Counted from the stretch's first letter, positions 24,418 to 34,014 are shown. The stretch is DNA of 64,000 bases from Paenibacillus albiflavus (GCF_004344915.1 NZ_SKFG01000001.1:556506-620505), one strand, 5' to 3'. The notes: generated by a model from the sequence alone, not told the origin. Numbers and translations: made by a program.

Positions 24418-24485
24418 ATGAACAAAAACGCACAAAAGCAATAATTGATGCTTGTCAATGAAACGAAAGTGATAATTTCTAGAAA

Positions 24486-24513
24486 ACACAAAAAGACCCG
24501 CTATTCGCGAGCC
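24486..24513 (-). terminator. Terminator after the SpoVIF-like gene
   Basis: GGCTCGC/GCGGGTC (24513-24507 with 24501-24495), containing two G-U pairs, 5-base loop, then TTTTTGTG on the minus strand. Confidence 0.6.
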
Positions 24514-24526
24514 TTTAGGCGCTCCA

Positions 24527-24811
24527 CTATTTCTTCATCAAGGCACCCATAAGTTGTGAAAGATTCGAGCTGTCTAGGTTGCTTGATTTAACAGCATGGA
24601 TGATTTCTTTGATCGTCTCTTCTGATACTTCAACATTGACAAGTGCAGCGACTTGATTAATTAATTGACGCAATTGAGTATCACTCTTAACTGTGGATGA
24701 CTTTACACCGCTGGCAATTTTCTGTATGTCTTTCTCAGTTACAGACTTCCCTGTCTTTTTCTTTACGGTACTCAGCACATTCTTGGATATATCCTTATCC
24801 TTATTTGACAT
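24527..24811 (-). CDS. Stage VI sporulation protein F-like
   Basis: 94 aa, soluble and helical. LSTVKKKTGKSVTEKDIQKI followed by QLRQLINQVAALVNVEVSEE and a C-terminal LSQLMGALMKK matches the SpoVIF family, small proteins needed for correct coat assembly under GerR in B. subtilis. It is slightly longer than the B. subtilis protein and sits beside gpsA and other sporulation genes. The family assignment is by pattern, not by search. Confidence 0.75.
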   Translation of the reverse strand: MSNKDKDISKNVLSTVKKKTGKSVTEKDIQKIASGVKSSTVKSDTQLRQLINQVAALVNVEVSEETIKEIIHAVKSSNLDSSNLSQLMGALMKK

Positions 24812-24925
24812 GATGGCGCCCTCCCTACATAAAAGGACCTAAGCCTGCTGTGCAATTTCATAATCTTCAGCATCTCAGGTCCTGTCTATGTTATTATATG
24901 ACTCCATCGTTTAGATGTGTGGGCG

Positions 24926-25969
24926 TCAGTGGATCCAATCCGTCTTATCCTGCTGAGCAACTTCCTCAAGCTCGTTCGTCCTTACACGTCCCATCAAAGC
25001 CTCTACAGCTTGTTTAGGCGGCTTATTATTAAAGAGCACTGCATATAGTTCAGTCGTAATTGGCATGGTGACATTATACTCTGCTGCAAGTGTGGCTGCT
25101 GCTTTCGTTGTCTTCACACCTTCTACGACCATCCCCATATCATGCAGCACGGACTCTAATGGAAGCCCTTTGGCAAGCATAGAGCCTGCCCGCCAGTTCC
25201 GACTGTGAACACTGGTACATGTCACGATAAGATCCCCTACACCAGATAAGCCTGCGAACGTAAGTGGGCTAGCACCCATCTCAGCCCCTAATCGAGCAAT
25301 CTCCGCAATACCTCTGGTCATTAGCGCAGCCTTCGCATTATCACCAAACCCTAGTCCATCGGATAACCCTGCTCCAAGCGCGATAATATTCTTCAAGGCA
25401 CCTGCGACCTCTACACCAATCACATCAGGATTTGTATAAACACGGAAATAGGAGTTAATGAATAAATCCTGCGCATCTTCAGCAGAATTCATATCCTCTG
25501 ATGCGACTACGACCGTTGTTGGATTATGAAGAATTACTTCCTCAGCATGACTAGGTCCAGATAAGACGACTATCTTCTTCGAATCGATCTGAGGCAATTC
25601 TTCGGAAATAACCTGTGTCATTCGTTTAAGAGATTCAGCTTCAAAACCTTTGGTAGCGTGAATGATAAGCATATCTGGCTTGATATATGGTTGTAATTTC
25701 CTAGTAACTTCTCTCATACCACTGGAAGGGACTACTAATAACACCGCAACAGCGTCCTTTACAGCATCTTCGAGCGAGGTTGTTGCAACAATTCGTTCTG
25801 GCAGCTTAGCCCCAGGTAAAAAATGCTCATTCGTATGATGATCATTAATTTCCTTTACCTGTTCTTCTCTTCTAGACCAAAGAACAACATCTATATCATT
25901 GTCAGCCAGAACAGATGCAAGCGCTGTTCCCCATGATCCTGCGACGATAACAGCTACTTTCTTGTTCAT
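24926..25969 (-). CDS. gpsA: NAD(P)-dependent glycerol-3-phosphate dehydrogenase
   Basis: 347 aa from ATG 25969 (GGAGG 9 bases upstream). Makes sn-glycerol-3-phosphate for phospholipids. GSWGTALASVLADN is near residue 11, HATKGFE near 110 and KNIIALGAGLSDGLGFGDNAKAAL near 195, the catalytic Lys region. Oddity: the first Gly of the dinucleotide-binding motif, usually GAGSWGTA, reads VAGSWGTA (Val9). plsY, which uses the product, lies 30 bases upstream. Confidence 0.96.
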   Translation of the reverse strand: MNKKVAVIVAGSWGTALASVLADNDIDVVLWSRREEQVKEINDHHTNEHFLPGAKLPERIVATTSLEDAVKDAVAVLLVVPSSGMREVTRKLQPYIKPDMLIIHATKGFEAESLKRMTQVISEELPQIDSKKIVVLSGPSHAEEVILHNPTTVVVASEDMNSAEDAQDLFINSYFRVYTNPDVIGVEVAGALKNIIALGAGLSDGLGFGDNAKAALMTRGIAEIARLGAEMGASPLTFAGLSGVGDLIVTCTSVHSRNWRAGSMLAKGLPLESVLHDMGMVVEGVKTTKAAATLAAEYNVTMPITTELYAVLFNNKPPKQAVEALMGRVRTNELEEVAQQDKTDWIH

Positions 25970-25999
25970 ACACTTCAGCCTCCACCTGATCTTCATAAA

Positions 26000-26587
26000 T
26001 CATTTTGCGCCAAGTTTATTCTCTTTGCCGCGCGCTATTTTAACAATGTTACTACGGTGCCTAATAAAGGCAAACAAGCCGATAATAATACTGCCTATTA
26101 ATATTTCACTCGGTCTTCCCATAATCGCAATAAAAACAGGTAACAAGGCAGCAAATATTAGTGAACCTAATGAAACGTAACGTGTGAAGACAATTGATAT
26201 GATCGCAATAATCCCTGCAAATAATGCAGGCAGGAAGCATAATGTTGCCATCGCGCCTATTGTCGTTGCAATCCCTTTGCCACCGCGAAATCCAAAGAAT
26301 ACAGGCCAGTTATGTCCAGCAATTACAGCCAGACCACAGATGACAGCTAGCCAGGTTACATCTGAAGCCCACATCGCAATCCAAATAGCAACCATTCCTT
26401 TTAATACATCCAGAGAAAGGACTGCAATCGCAGGACCTTTCCCAAGTACACGCAACGTATTCGTAGCACCAGCATTACCTGAGCCATGCTTTCGAATGTC
26501 TATTCCCTTAATATACTTAGCAATAATGAAACTAAAGCTAATAGACCCGAGCAAATAACTGACTACAATGGCTAATACGCTTTGCAA
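26000..26587 (-). CDS. plsY: Glycerol-3-phosphate acyltransferase PlsY
   Basis: 195 aa membrane protein with about five transmembrane segments. It acylates glycerol-3-phosphate with acyl-phosphate, the first step of phosphatidic acid synthesis. Conserved loops are SGNAGATNTLRVLGK (near 37-51), GHNWPVFFGFRGGKGIATT (near 91-109) and RHRSNIVKIARGKENKLG at the C-terminus. It lies between der and gpsA, supplying and using the same metabolite pool as gpsA. Confidence 0.97.
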   Translation of the reverse strand: MQSVLAIVVSYLLGSISFSFIIAKYIKGIDIRKHGSGNAGATNTLRVLGKGPAIAVLSLDVLKGMVAIWIAMWASDVTWLAVICGLAVIAGHNWPVFFGFRGGKGIATTIGAMATLCFLPALFAGIIAIISIVFTRYVSLGSLIFAALLPVFIAIMGRPSEILIGSIIIGLFAFIRHRSNIVKIARGKENKLGAK

Positions 26588-26599
26588 AAGGCTTCTCCC

Positions 26600-27922
26600 C
26601 TATTCATCCCCTGATTTTTTGCGAGTAAAAATACGAATTGGCGTTCCTTCAAATCCGAAGGCAGCACGAATTTTATTCTCCAAGAATCGTTCATACGAGA
26701 AATGCATAAGCTCTGGATCGTTAACAAAAAATGCAAATGCAGGCGGTTTAACCGTTACCTGTGTCGCATAATTTATGCGCAGCCTTCTGCCTTTATCTGT
26801 TGGCGGAGGATTGAATGTTATCGCGTCTGATACGACATCATTAAGCACGTTCGTCTTAATACGCATTGCATGCTGCTCTGCTACTTGGTCCACAACAGGA
26901 AGAATTTTGTTTACACGTTGATGTGTCTTTGCTGATACGAAAACAAGTGGCGCATAGGACATGAATAAGAAATGGTCACGAATCTTTTGGGTAAATTGAT
27001 GAAGCGTTTTATCATCTTTCTCTACCACATCCCATTTATTCACCACAAAAATCGCAGCTTTACCTGCATCATGCGCATATCCAGCGATATGCTTGTCCTG
27101 ATCGATAATGCCTTCTTCCCCGTTGATTACCATCAAAACAACATCCGCACGTTCAATTGCCTTAAGCGCACGCATAACCGAGTATTTCTCAATATTCTCG
27201 TATACCTTGCCTTTTTTGCGCATCCCTGCAGTATCGATAATGACATACTTTTGTCCGTCTCGTTCGAATGGGGTATCGATTGCATCACGAGTCGTTCCCG
27301 CTTCACTGGATACGATAACCCGCTCTTCTCCGAGAATGGCATTCACCAGAGAGGATTTGCCGACGTTAGGACGACCGATTAAGGCAACTTTAATAACCTC
27401 TTCGCCGTATTCCTCTTCCTTATCCTCAGGAAAATGTACAGCGCAAGCTTCCAGCAAATCTCCGATTCCAATTCCGTGAGATCCTGAAATTGGAATCGGG
27501 TCTCCGAAACCAAGTGAGTAGAACTCATAAATCTCATCTTGACGCTTAAAGTTGTCCACCTTATTTACCGCTAGCACAACAGGTTTATTTGATCTAAATA
27601 ATAATTGAGCTACTTCTTCATCTGCAGGTGTAATTCCTGCTTTGGCGTCAACCATAAAGACAATAACATCCGCTTCTTCAATGGCAAGCTCTGCTTGCAC
27701 ACGCATTGAACGAAGAATCTCATTATCCCCATCAAGCTCGATACCGCCTGTATCGATTACACTATATTCCTTATCCAGCCATTCTCCGATACCATAAAGA
27801 CGATCACGTGTTACTCCTGGTCTGTCTTCAACAATGGCTAACCGATCACCGATCATTCGGTTAAAAATCGTAGATTTGCCGACGTTAGGTCTGCCAACAA
27901 TTGCTATTATAGGTCTGGCCAT
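26600..27922 (-). CDS. der: Ribosome-assembly GTPase Der (EngA)
   Basis: 440 aa with two tandem GTPase domains and a C-terminal KH-like domain, needed for 50S ribosome assembly. First domain: [12 protein letters not shown] (residues 8-19), DTGGIE, NKVDN. Second domain: [12 protein letters not shown] (near 182), [15 protein letters not shown]. The KH-like part begins near 350. The start is clear, 12 bases before plsY-facing sequences on the other side, and length is normal. Order der-plsY-gpsA-spoIVA follows B. subtilis apart from plsY. Confidence 0.98.
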   Translation of the reverse strand: MARPIIAIVGRPNVGKSTIFNRMIGDRLAIVEDRPGVTRDRLYGIGEWLDKEYSVIDTGGIELDGDNEILRSMRVQAELAIEEADVIVFMVDAKAGITPADEEVAQLLFRSNKPVVLAVNKVDNFKRQDEIYEFYSLGFGDPIPISGSHGIGIGDLLEACAVHFPEDKEEEYGEEVIKVALIGRPNVGKSSLVNAILGEERVIVSSEAGTTRDAIDTPFERDGQKYVIIDTAGMRKKGKVYENIEKYSVMRALKAIERADVVLMVINGEEGIIDQDKHIAGYAHDAGKAAIFVVNKWDVVEKDDKTLHQFTQKIRDHFLFMSYAPLVFVSAKTHQRVNKILPVVDQVAEQHAMRIKTNVLNDVVSDAITFNPPPTDKGRRLRINYATQVTVKPPAFAFFVNDPELMHFSYERFLENKIRAAFGFEGTPIRIFTRKKSGDE

Positions 27923-28064
27923 CCGTCCTCACTCCTTAATTACTCCACAAGCCTTTTACGTGCTCACATAAGTTTATTGAAATCCATCGTTAACATCATA
28001 GCAAAAAACAAGCTTTTTGGCGAGTTCTACCATACTCGTAAGCATGTCTGTCCTGCAATTTGGT

Positions 28065-28244
28065 TCAATGCTTGAATAAAATCATAACATCATTTCTTAA
28101 ATCATGAGCCGTTGTATCTGTTATACTTTCAAGCAATAACGATACCCGTTGAAGCTCCTTTTCATCTGGAACGATGAAAATAGGTGCTCCTCCGCCTACA
28201 TATTCACGGTTTGTAGTTACGATTGCCACTATTGCATGACTCAC
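28065..28244 (-). CDS. Small partner (capping-type subunit) of the YIEGIA protein
   Basis: 59 aa from a GTG at 28244 with GGAG 9 bases upstream. It reads through IVAIVTTNREYVGGGAPIFI and DEKELQRVSLLLESITD, a compact alpha/beta protein without signal or membrane segment. It begins 6 bases after the stop of the YIEGIA gene. RefSeq describes a small 'capping complex subunit for YIEGIA' family with this context; my match is by pattern and position. Confidence 0.7.
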   Translation of the reverse strand: MSHAIVAIVTTNREYVGGGAPIFIVPDEKELQRVSLLLESITDTTAHDLRNDVMILFKH

Positions 28245-28250
28245 AAGAAC

Positions 28251-29162
28251 CTACTCCTTTCCACCCATCGCAGCCGATTCACGCGGTAATTTAACTGCAT
28301 TCTCTAGCACAGGTACACGTTTAATAGCTGCTATCGCTCGCTGCTCGTCCATAAGCTGCGGGATTAGAAATACGCCTAACGTCCCTGTATCTTTATCCAG
28401 CTTAGCTAATGGGATTATCGATGGCTCACCCGAATCGCGATAAATGCCGAGTATGGTAGAGCAATCATGGAGAATTGCTTGTCTTTGTCCCAAATGAGCG
28501 AGAATGGATTTGCTGTTTACATTCTTCGGCCGCAGCAATATACCCATGCCGTGATCACGTATGACCTCTTGCGACTTTTGCAAGCCCACGTTCATAATGT
28601 AGATGTTGTCTACATACAAATCAGGGCCCTCCACACGCAGCTCGCCCACCTGAACATCCGCAATATGTTCAATACTTTTGCCCTTTTTATACAAGTTAGC
28701 TAGCAGCAAGGAAATCGCACCTGCAATAATACCGCCTATCGTACCAGTAACAATGGCAAACAGCGTCGTGATAAAGCTGCTGAAGATAACCAAGTAGTTG
28801 CGTCCCTCAAATACCATCGCAATTCCCTCAATGTAACTAACACCACGAGGGACTAGCTCCATTTTATCGAGCTGAATCAAGCTCTGTCGTTCCATATTCC
28901 GTACATCTCGAAATTGTTGAGCAGCAAGGGACAAGAAGGTGATCGCGGTATAATCTTTATCGAGCAAGGAAGGCACAGCTACAGAACCCAATCCTGCCGC
29001 AATAATACCAAGCGAAATGTGGATAATCCTACCATGTGGATATGTCGGATACTGCCGGTAATCCGTCTGCAGCATGGACAATCTAGCTAATACGCCAAAC
29101 AATACACCAATAATGATCCCAGTCGTATAAGGCTCTGCAAATATTGTTCTAATCATTTCCAA
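28251..29162 (-). CDS. YIEGIA-family membrane protein (YphB-like)
   Basis: 303 aa. It has several transmembrane segments in the first 55 residues and again around 120-160, with a soluble C-terminal half. The name-giving motif appears as VSYIEGIAMVFEGRNYL near residue 108. The family is limited to spore formers and is thought to act in sporulation. It overlaps yphA by 10 bases, and a small partner gene follows directly. Molecular function is unknown. Confidence 0.85.
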   Translation of the reverse strand: MEMIRTIFAEPYTTGIIIGVLFGVLARLSMLQTDYRQYPTYPHGRIIHISLGIIAAGLGSVAVPSLLDKDYTAITFLSLAAQQFRDVRNMERQSLIQLDKMELVPRGVSYIEGIAMVFEGRNYLVIFSSFITTLFAIVTGTIGGIIAGAISLLLANLYKKGKSIEHIADVQVGELRVEGPDLYVDNIYIMNVGLQKSQEVIRDHGMGILLRPKNVNSKSILAHLGQRQAILHDCSTILGIYRDSGEPSIIPLAKLDKDTGTLGVFLIPQLMDEQRAIAAIKRVPVLENAVKLPRESAAMGGKE

Positions 29163-29782
29163 CCTCTTTTGCGCATAGTCTCAAATTTATGGATAAAGCG
29201 TCTATAAGAGATAACCATTTGCTGTAAGATGACAGTCCCCACGCCTACAATGACGATTGCAAGCCACCATTTATCCTGGAAAAGAGAATTACCTAGGACA
29301 TAGGAAGCAGAGGCTAAGTGATAATAAGCATGCATGGTGTCGCCTAGTATGAAGCCCAATGTTAGGCTGGCGAGCTGCATGCTTCTGTCGCGTGTCATAC
29401 AGAGGCAAACGAGACTTAACCATACCGCAATATCCAACCCCATACGTGATATGACAAAAATAGGATCGATGGCATAGAACTCCAGCAATACAAGGTTGAG
29501 TATAGCTAGCAGAAGACCGATTAGAATGGTCTGCATCCTTTTCTTCCAAGCTGAAATTTTGACGAGAATATACATACACATCATGCTCATAACGATTATG
29601 CTGCTATTTAGTTCAATCTGAACAAATGAAATGTTAAATTGCAAAGAGGTAATCCACAGAACAAAAAAAAGAAGTATTTCCTTGTGTGAAGCTCGACTCA
29701 GAAACACTTCCTTCCATCCACTTGATAATAAAATAAGTATCATGCAGATCAGAAGCAACGAGAGATAACCAGGATTCATCAT
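29153..29782 (-). CDS. YphA-like integral membrane protein
   Basis: 209 aa, about seven hydrophobic segments covering nearly the whole chain and no obvious catalytic motif. Position between fni and the YIEGIA gene equals that of B. subtilis yphA, which has no known function. Translation is coupled to the next gene by a 10-base overlap. Confidence 0.75.
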   Translation of the reverse strand: MMNPGYLSLLLICMILILLSSGWKEVFLSRASHKEILLFFVLWITSLQFNISFVQIELNSSIIVMSMMCMYILVKISAWKKRMQTILIGLLLAILNLVLLEFYAIDPIFVISRMGLDIAVWLSLVCLCMTRDRSMQLASLTLGFILGDTMHAYYHLASASYVLGNSLFQDKWWLAIVIVGVGTVILQQMVISYRRFIHKFETMRKRGWK

Positions 29783-29854
29783 GGATCACCTATAAGTTAT
29801 GATTTACCTTGGCTTACCAAGGCGATATCCTTAGTATGAGAAAAAAAGCAAAAA

Positions 29855-30910
29855 TTACTCAACTTTTCCTCTCGTTGCATATTCATTTATTACAATTCCT
29901 CTAGCGTTGCACCAATCCGCTGTATCTCCTGTGATCACGAGTGGTGTCTGCCACAATTGTGAAATCTCTTCTGTGCCCAATGCAGTCATGACCATCGTCA
30001 AGCCTTCGTGCAGCTCATCAACGAAGTCAAGCATTGCCTTGGTTCCTTCTGTTTGCAGCACACAAAGGAAAGCACCTGCCATACCAACTGCTGACGCCCC
30101 TGCTGCTATTGCTTTGATCATCTCAAGCGGGTTGCGAATGCCTCCAGAGGCAATAATGCTGCCGCGTGGATACACGGTTAAGGCTTCCAGGAGAGCCGTG
30201 CTTGTCCTGCATCCCCAATCATTCAGCCATTCTACATTCTTATTGCGTCTAGCATTCTCAATCGCGGCAAAATTCGTCCCACCAGTGCCGCCAACATCAA
30301 TAATTTGAACACCCAGCTTACGAAGTCTCGCTGCACTTTCCCTCATGATGCCAAAGCCAACTTCTTTGACAATTACTGGAACTGAAACACTGTCAACGAT
30401 TGCAGCGATTCGCTCTTCCATGCCTACAAAACTGCGATCACCTTCAGGCATAATCAGTTCCTGCATCACGTTCAAATGAATTTGAAGCGCATTCGCCTCA
30501 ATCATTTCAATCGCTTCCTGTGCTTGCTCCACAGTGGCTTCACTACCAAGATTAGCGAAGATGATACCATCAGGATTCAGTTGACGAACAATCTGGTAGC
30601 TGGATCTTACGCTTTTATCTTTAATTGCAGCCATTTGGGAACCTACAGCCATGGCAAGCTTCTTCTCACGCGCAACTATTGCCAATTCTCGATTAATTGT
30701 CTCCGTTTCACTTGATCCGCCAGTCATCGCATTAATTAAAATCGGCGAGCTAAGTTGCAGCTCACCGATTGATGTATGCAGCTTAATCCGCTGCGATGAT
30801 GTTTCAGGAAGACAATTATGAACAAGTTTGAAATCATTCAAACCATGTTGTCCGAGTTGACCAAGTTTCAGCGCATGAAGCACATGCTCCATTTTACGTG
30901 ATTCGCGCAT
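29855..30910 (-). CDS. fni: Type 2 isopentenyl-diphosphate isomerase
   Basis: 351 aa from ATG 30910 (GGAG 8 bases upstream); the frame stays open to 30973 without a ribosome binding site. FMN- and NADPH-dependent isomerase interconverting IPP and DMAPP, feeding polyprenyl synthesis. RESRKMEHVLHAL at the N-terminus, INAMTGGSSETETIN (FMN loop), DGIIFANLGSEAT, HLNVMQEL and VGGTGGTNFAAIENAR are typical. It lies between ypfD and yphA as in B. subtilis. Confidence 0.96.
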   Translation of the reverse strand: MRESRKMEHVLHALKLGQLGQHGLNDFKLVHNCLPETSSQRIKLHTSIGELQLSSPILINAMTGGSSETETINRELAIVAREKKLAMAVGSQMAAIKDKSVRSSYQIVRQLNPDGIIFANLGSEATVEQAQEAIEMIEANALQIHLNVMQELIMPEGDRSFVGMEERIAAIVDSVSVPVIVKEVGFGIMRESAARLRKLGVQIIDVGGTGGTNFAAIENARRNKNVEWLNDWGCRTSTALLEALTVYPRGSIIASGGIRNPLEMIKAIAAGASAVGMAGAFLCVLQTEGTKAMLDFVDELHEGLTMVMTALGTEEISQLWQTPLVITGDTADWCNARGIVINEYATRGKVE

Positions 30911-30932
30911 CAACAAGTCTCCTATTAACTTA

Positions 30933-32171
30933 TTATTTGAATTTAGCCAGCTTATCGCCGAATAGCTCACCAAGTGTTGTGCTTAAGCCTTGGCTGTTTA
31001 AGGATACGTTCTCGTTATTAGCGATTTCTTTGGCATGGTTGCCAGATTTATCACCACGAGGTTGTCTTTCTTTCTCAGGCTTAGCTTCTTGTACAGGAGC
31101 TTCTTCTGTTTCCTTAATAGACAAGGATACACGTTTCTCAGCACTATTGAAATCAAGAACTTTCACATTCACTTCTTGACCTTCTTTAAGTACTTCATGC
31201 GGAGTACCGATGTGGCGGTGTGCGATTTGAGAAATATGCACAAGGCCTTCAACTCCTGGAGCAACTTCAACAAATGCACCAAAAGTAGTTAGACGCTTCA
31301 CTGTTCCTGAAACGATATCGCCAACTTTGATGGATTCAGCAGTTGTTTCCCATGGACCTGCTTGTGTTGATTTAATGGAAAGAGATACTTTATCTTTCTC
31401 CGGTTCAACTTTAAGCACTTGAACTTTAACTTTGTCGCCTTCTTTAACAACTTCTGAAGGGTGTCCTACATGGCTCCAAGCCATTTCAGAAATATGAACA
31501 AGTCCATCGATACCACCGATATCAACAAATGCACCGAACTGAGTCAAACGTTGAACTGTTCCTTCAAGAACTTGACCAATTGTTAAGCCAGCCATAATTT
31601 CTTTTTTCTTTGCTTCGTATTCTTGATCAAGAACATCTTTTTGTGAAAGAATAACTTTGTTCTTCTCACGATCGATTTCTTTCACTTGAAGACGAAGTGT
31701 GCGACCTTTGTAGTCTGCGAAGTCTTCAACAAAATGACGTTCTACCATTGAAGCAGGCACGAAACCGCGAACGCCAATATCAACTACTAAACCGCCTTTA
31801 ACTACTTCTGCAACTTGCGCTTCAATTATTGCTTTGTTTTCAAGTTGTGCTTGAAGCGCTTCCCATGCTTTCTCGCTATCAATTGCACGCTTGGAAAGAG
31901 TTAGTTCTTCCTTAGCATCGTTGATACCGATTACTTTCACTTGCACTTCTTGACCAACTTCAACTGCTTGATTAGCGGAGTCGATACCTACGGATGAAAG
32001 TTCTTTTAGCGGAATAAGTCCATCGTATTTATACCCAACATCGACAAGAGCTCCACTATCTTCTACCTTAACGATCTTACCTGTTACGATATCGCCTTTC
32101 TTGATTACAGTCACCTGCGACATTGCCGCTTCGGCTTCATTCTGAGCTTGAACATTCATTTCTTCTGACAT
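30933..32171 (-). CDS. ypfD: S1 RNA-binding domain protein (ribosomal protein S1 homologue)
   Basis: 412 aa with four S1 domains at about residues 25-95, 110-178, 196-265 and 281-350, shown by repeats of the GxIVKVEDSGALVDVGYK and GAFVDIGGIDGLVHISE type. The C-terminal 50 residues are charged and low in complexity. Enteric S1 has six domains; this four-domain form is usual in low-GC Gram-positives and its role in translation is not fully settled. Follows plsC, as cmk-ypfD in B. subtilis. Confidence 0.95.
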   Translation of the reverse strand: MSEEMNVQAQNEAEAAMSQVTVIKKGDIVTGKIVKVEDSGALVDVGYKYDGLIPLKELSSVGIDSANQAVEVGQEVQVKVIGINDAKEELTLSKRAIDSEKAWEALQAQLENKAIIEAQVAEVVKGGLVVDIGVRGFVPASMVERHFVEDFADYKGRTLRLQVKEIDREKNKVILSQKDVLDQEYEAKKKEIMAGLTIGQVLEGTVQRLTQFGAFVDIGGIDGLVHISEMAWSHVGHPSEVVKEGDKVKVQVLKVEPEKDKVSLSIKSTQAGPWETTAESIKVGDIVSGTVKRLTTFGAFVEVAPGVEGLVHISQIAHRHIGTPHEVLKEGQEVNVKVLDFNSAEKRVSLSIKETEEAPVQEAKPEKERQPRGDKSGNHAKEIANNENVSLNSQGLSTTLGELFGDKLAKFK

Positions 32172-32295
32172 TGCATAACCCTCCTACAAGTAACTACATA
32201 TATTTATATCGCAATTTGCGAGTAAAAACACGCCATAATCCGAACTGTTGCACGCTTAGTATCAATATTTCAACTTAAAACCATACACATAGTAG

Positions 32296-32880
32296 TTATT
32301 TTCTTTGATGTTCGGCAATCATAGCGCGAATTACAGCCATAATTTTTTCAGTGGCAAGTTCCAAATCTTCGGAAGATCCACTGTCAAATTCACTTAAATC
32401 AACTGGTTTACCATACTTGACTACAACTTGTTGAAAAAGCTTGTATTTGCCAATAATAGCAACTGGAACTACAGCAGCACCTGTCTTAAGCGCAAAAGAT
32501 GCTACACCCTTTTTCCCCATACCGCCAGTTGTACCTTTTGTTGTTCCTTCAGGAAAAATACCAAGAACATTGCCTTCACGCAGGATGGTAAGCGTATGCT
32601 TAATAGATTCTTTACTTACGCCTCCCCTTTTGACTGGAAAGGCACCCAAATTGCGAATAATCACACCTAAGATCGGCTTAGCAAATAACTCTTCCTTAGC
32701 CATGAACTTTACAGGCCTTTTGATCCTTATTCCTACAGTCGGCGGGTCTAGGACCGAAATATGATTAGCACATAGGATAACTGGGCCAGTAGCTGGTATA
32801 TTTTCTGTTCCTTCCGTTTTGAGACGAAAAAGAATCGTATATATAAAATTAACGAGCATTCTTATAAAACGATAGAACAT
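32296..32880 (-). CDS. plsC: 1-Acyl-sn-glycerol-3-phosphate acyltransferase
   Basis: 194 aa, membrane-associated through the N-terminal hydrophobic stretch (LVNFIYTILF). Adds the second acyl chain to make phosphatidic acid. The catalytic motif is NHISVLD (near 37-43; H-x4-D) and the glycerophosphate motif is FPEGTTKG (near 109). The start is 3 bases after the cmk stop. Together with plsY and gpsA it supplies most of the phosphatidate branch. Confidence 0.94.
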   Translation of the reverse strand: MFYRFIRMLVNFIYTILFRLKTEGTENIPATGPVILCANHISVLDPPTVGIRIKRPVKFMAKEELFAKPILGVIIRNLGAFPVKRGGVSKESIKHTLTILREGNVLGIFPEGTTKGTTGGMGKKGVASFALKTGAAVVPVAIIGKYKLFQQVVVKYGKPVDLSEFDSGSSEDLELATEKIMAVIRAMIAEHQRK

Positions 32881-32883
32881 TGA

Positions 32884-33564
32884 CTATATCCCCCAACCCA
32901 CTTTGTTTCTACAGATTTGCAGAATAGAATCTACAACCTCATTAATTCCCATGCTCGTGCTATCTAGCAAGACTGCATCCTCAGCACGAACAAGCGGTGA
33001 AATTTCTCTTTCCTGATCGAGCTTATCACGTCTAGCAATATCCGCTTCAAGCGTTTCGAGCTTTAATTCTGGATGCGACTGCGTAAGTTCACGAAATCTT
33101 CGTTCAGCTCTCTCCCTGACACTAGCAGTGAGGAATATTTTAACCTCTGCATCTGGCAATACATGTGTTCCAATATCACGACCGTCCATGACGACGCCTT
33201 TGGATGTTGCCATTTGCTGCTGCTTATGTACTAACAGTTCTCTTACTCGGCCTATACTAGCAACATGAGATACTAGATTTGTGACAGCAGGTAGGCGAAT
33301 CTCATTCGTTACATCCGCTCCGTCAACAAAAACCTGTTGTCCAGCATTCCCACGCTTAAGCTCGATCTGCATCATTTCAGCAGTGTGACCAATTTGCTCC
33401 ATTTGCTCCGAAGGTAAGTTTAACTGCAAGACCTTCCAGGTTACGGCACGATACATAGCACCTGTATCTACATAAATAAATCCCAGACGCTCAGCGACAA
33501 GACGTGCTATCGTGCTTTTACCTGCTCCTGCGGGTCCATCAATTGCAATATTGAATGGTTCCAA
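32884..33564 (-). CDS. cmk: Cytidylate kinase
   Basis: 226 aa from a TTG at 33564, chosen because GGAGG lies 9 bases upstream and the product then begins MEPFNIAIDGPAGAGKST. Phosphorylates CMP and dCMP. The P-loop is DGPAGAGKSTIAR (residues 9-21), with DTGAMYRA (near 37) and DGRDIGTHVLPDA (near 133). An in-frame ATG at 33594 would add ten Cys-rich residues and bury the ribosome binding site. Confidence 0.94.
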   Translation of the reverse strand: MEPFNIAIDGPAGAGKSTIARLVAERLGFIYVDTGAMYRAVTWKVLQLNLPSEQMEQIGHTAEMMQIELKRGNAGQQVFVDGADVTNEIRLPAVTNLVSHVASIGRVRELLVHKQQQMATSKGVVMDGRDIGTHVLPDAEVKIFLTASVRERAERRFRELTQSHPELKLETLEADIARRDKLDQEREISPLVRAEDAVLLDSTSMGINEVVDSILQICRNKVGWGI

Positions 33565-33620
33565 TCTGGCACTCCTCCCACAACAGCAATACAATTGTAA
33601 GTTATTAATTCGGTATCACC

Positions 33621-33643
33621 CAAAAAAGCAGGCATAGCCTGCT
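33621..33643 (-). terminator. Terminator after the small membrane-protein gene
   Basis: 7-bp stem AGCAGGC/GCCTGCT (33627-33633 with 33637-33643), 3-base loop, six T on the minus strand. The core matches the mtrB terminator at 19950-19964. Confidence 0.8.
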
Positions 33644-33698
33644 ACCGAAAGCCATTATACCATAATCGCGTGTTTCTTGCAAAAGCATGTCAGGTATT

Positions 33699-33866
33699 TT
33701 AACGCAAATATGGATTTCCTTCTAAGGTATCAATAGTTGTAATGACCGCACGTATTGCAGGAAACTGAAGCAAAAATTGCACTACTAGAAGTATAACGAA
33801 TAGCACAATGCATAATCGCAGGAGAATTCGTTCAACTTGTGTCAAAATCCGCTTGATCTGCTTCAT
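33699..33866 (-). CDS. Small membrane protein of unknown function, 55 aa
   Basis: From ATG 33866 with GGTGAG 7 bases upstream. A basic N-terminus (KQIKRILTQVERILLR) leads into one transmembrane segment (about 18-38) and a short outside tail ending NPYLR. It lies between ypeB and cmk, where B. subtilis has the similar-sized ypfB; homology to that protein is possible but not established by eye. Confidence 0.6.
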   Translation of the reverse strand: MKQIKRILTQVERILLRLCIVLFVILLVVQFLLQFPAIRAVITTIDTLEGNPYLR

Positions 33867-33952
33867 ATTTATACTCACCACGACTTTCCAATTCCAGAAT
33901 TGTGGCTAGTATTTCCAATGTAAGTTCTCATTATGCAGATGCATGCAAAGAA

Positions 33953-34002
33953 TGCAAAAAGCTGTCCCTTTAGTCACAAGATAACTGCTAATGGGACAGC
34001 TT
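33953..34002 (-). terminator. ypeB terminator
   Basis: 10-bp stem AAGCTGTCCC/GGGACAGCTT (33959-33968 with 33993-34002) with a 24-base loop, followed on the minus strand by TTTTTGC. Confidence 0.75.
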
Positions 34003-34014
34003 ATTTGTTCAAAT

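Noticed and set aside
26184..26558. Plus-strand frame of 124 aa inside plsY
   Set aside because: Antisense shadow of a hydrophobic membrane-protein gene; no ribosome binding site and low-complexity composition.
28000..28045. Hairpin near 28020 as terminator of the YIEGIA partner gene
   Set aside because: The stem is only about five pairs and the A/T runs around it can fold in several ways, so I do not call it.
19950..33643. Repeated GCAGGC-(3)-GCCTGC element as a mobile or functional repeat
   Set aside because: It occurs at two intrinsic terminators (19950 and 33628) and is explained by convergent terminator stems; two copies are too few for a repeat family.
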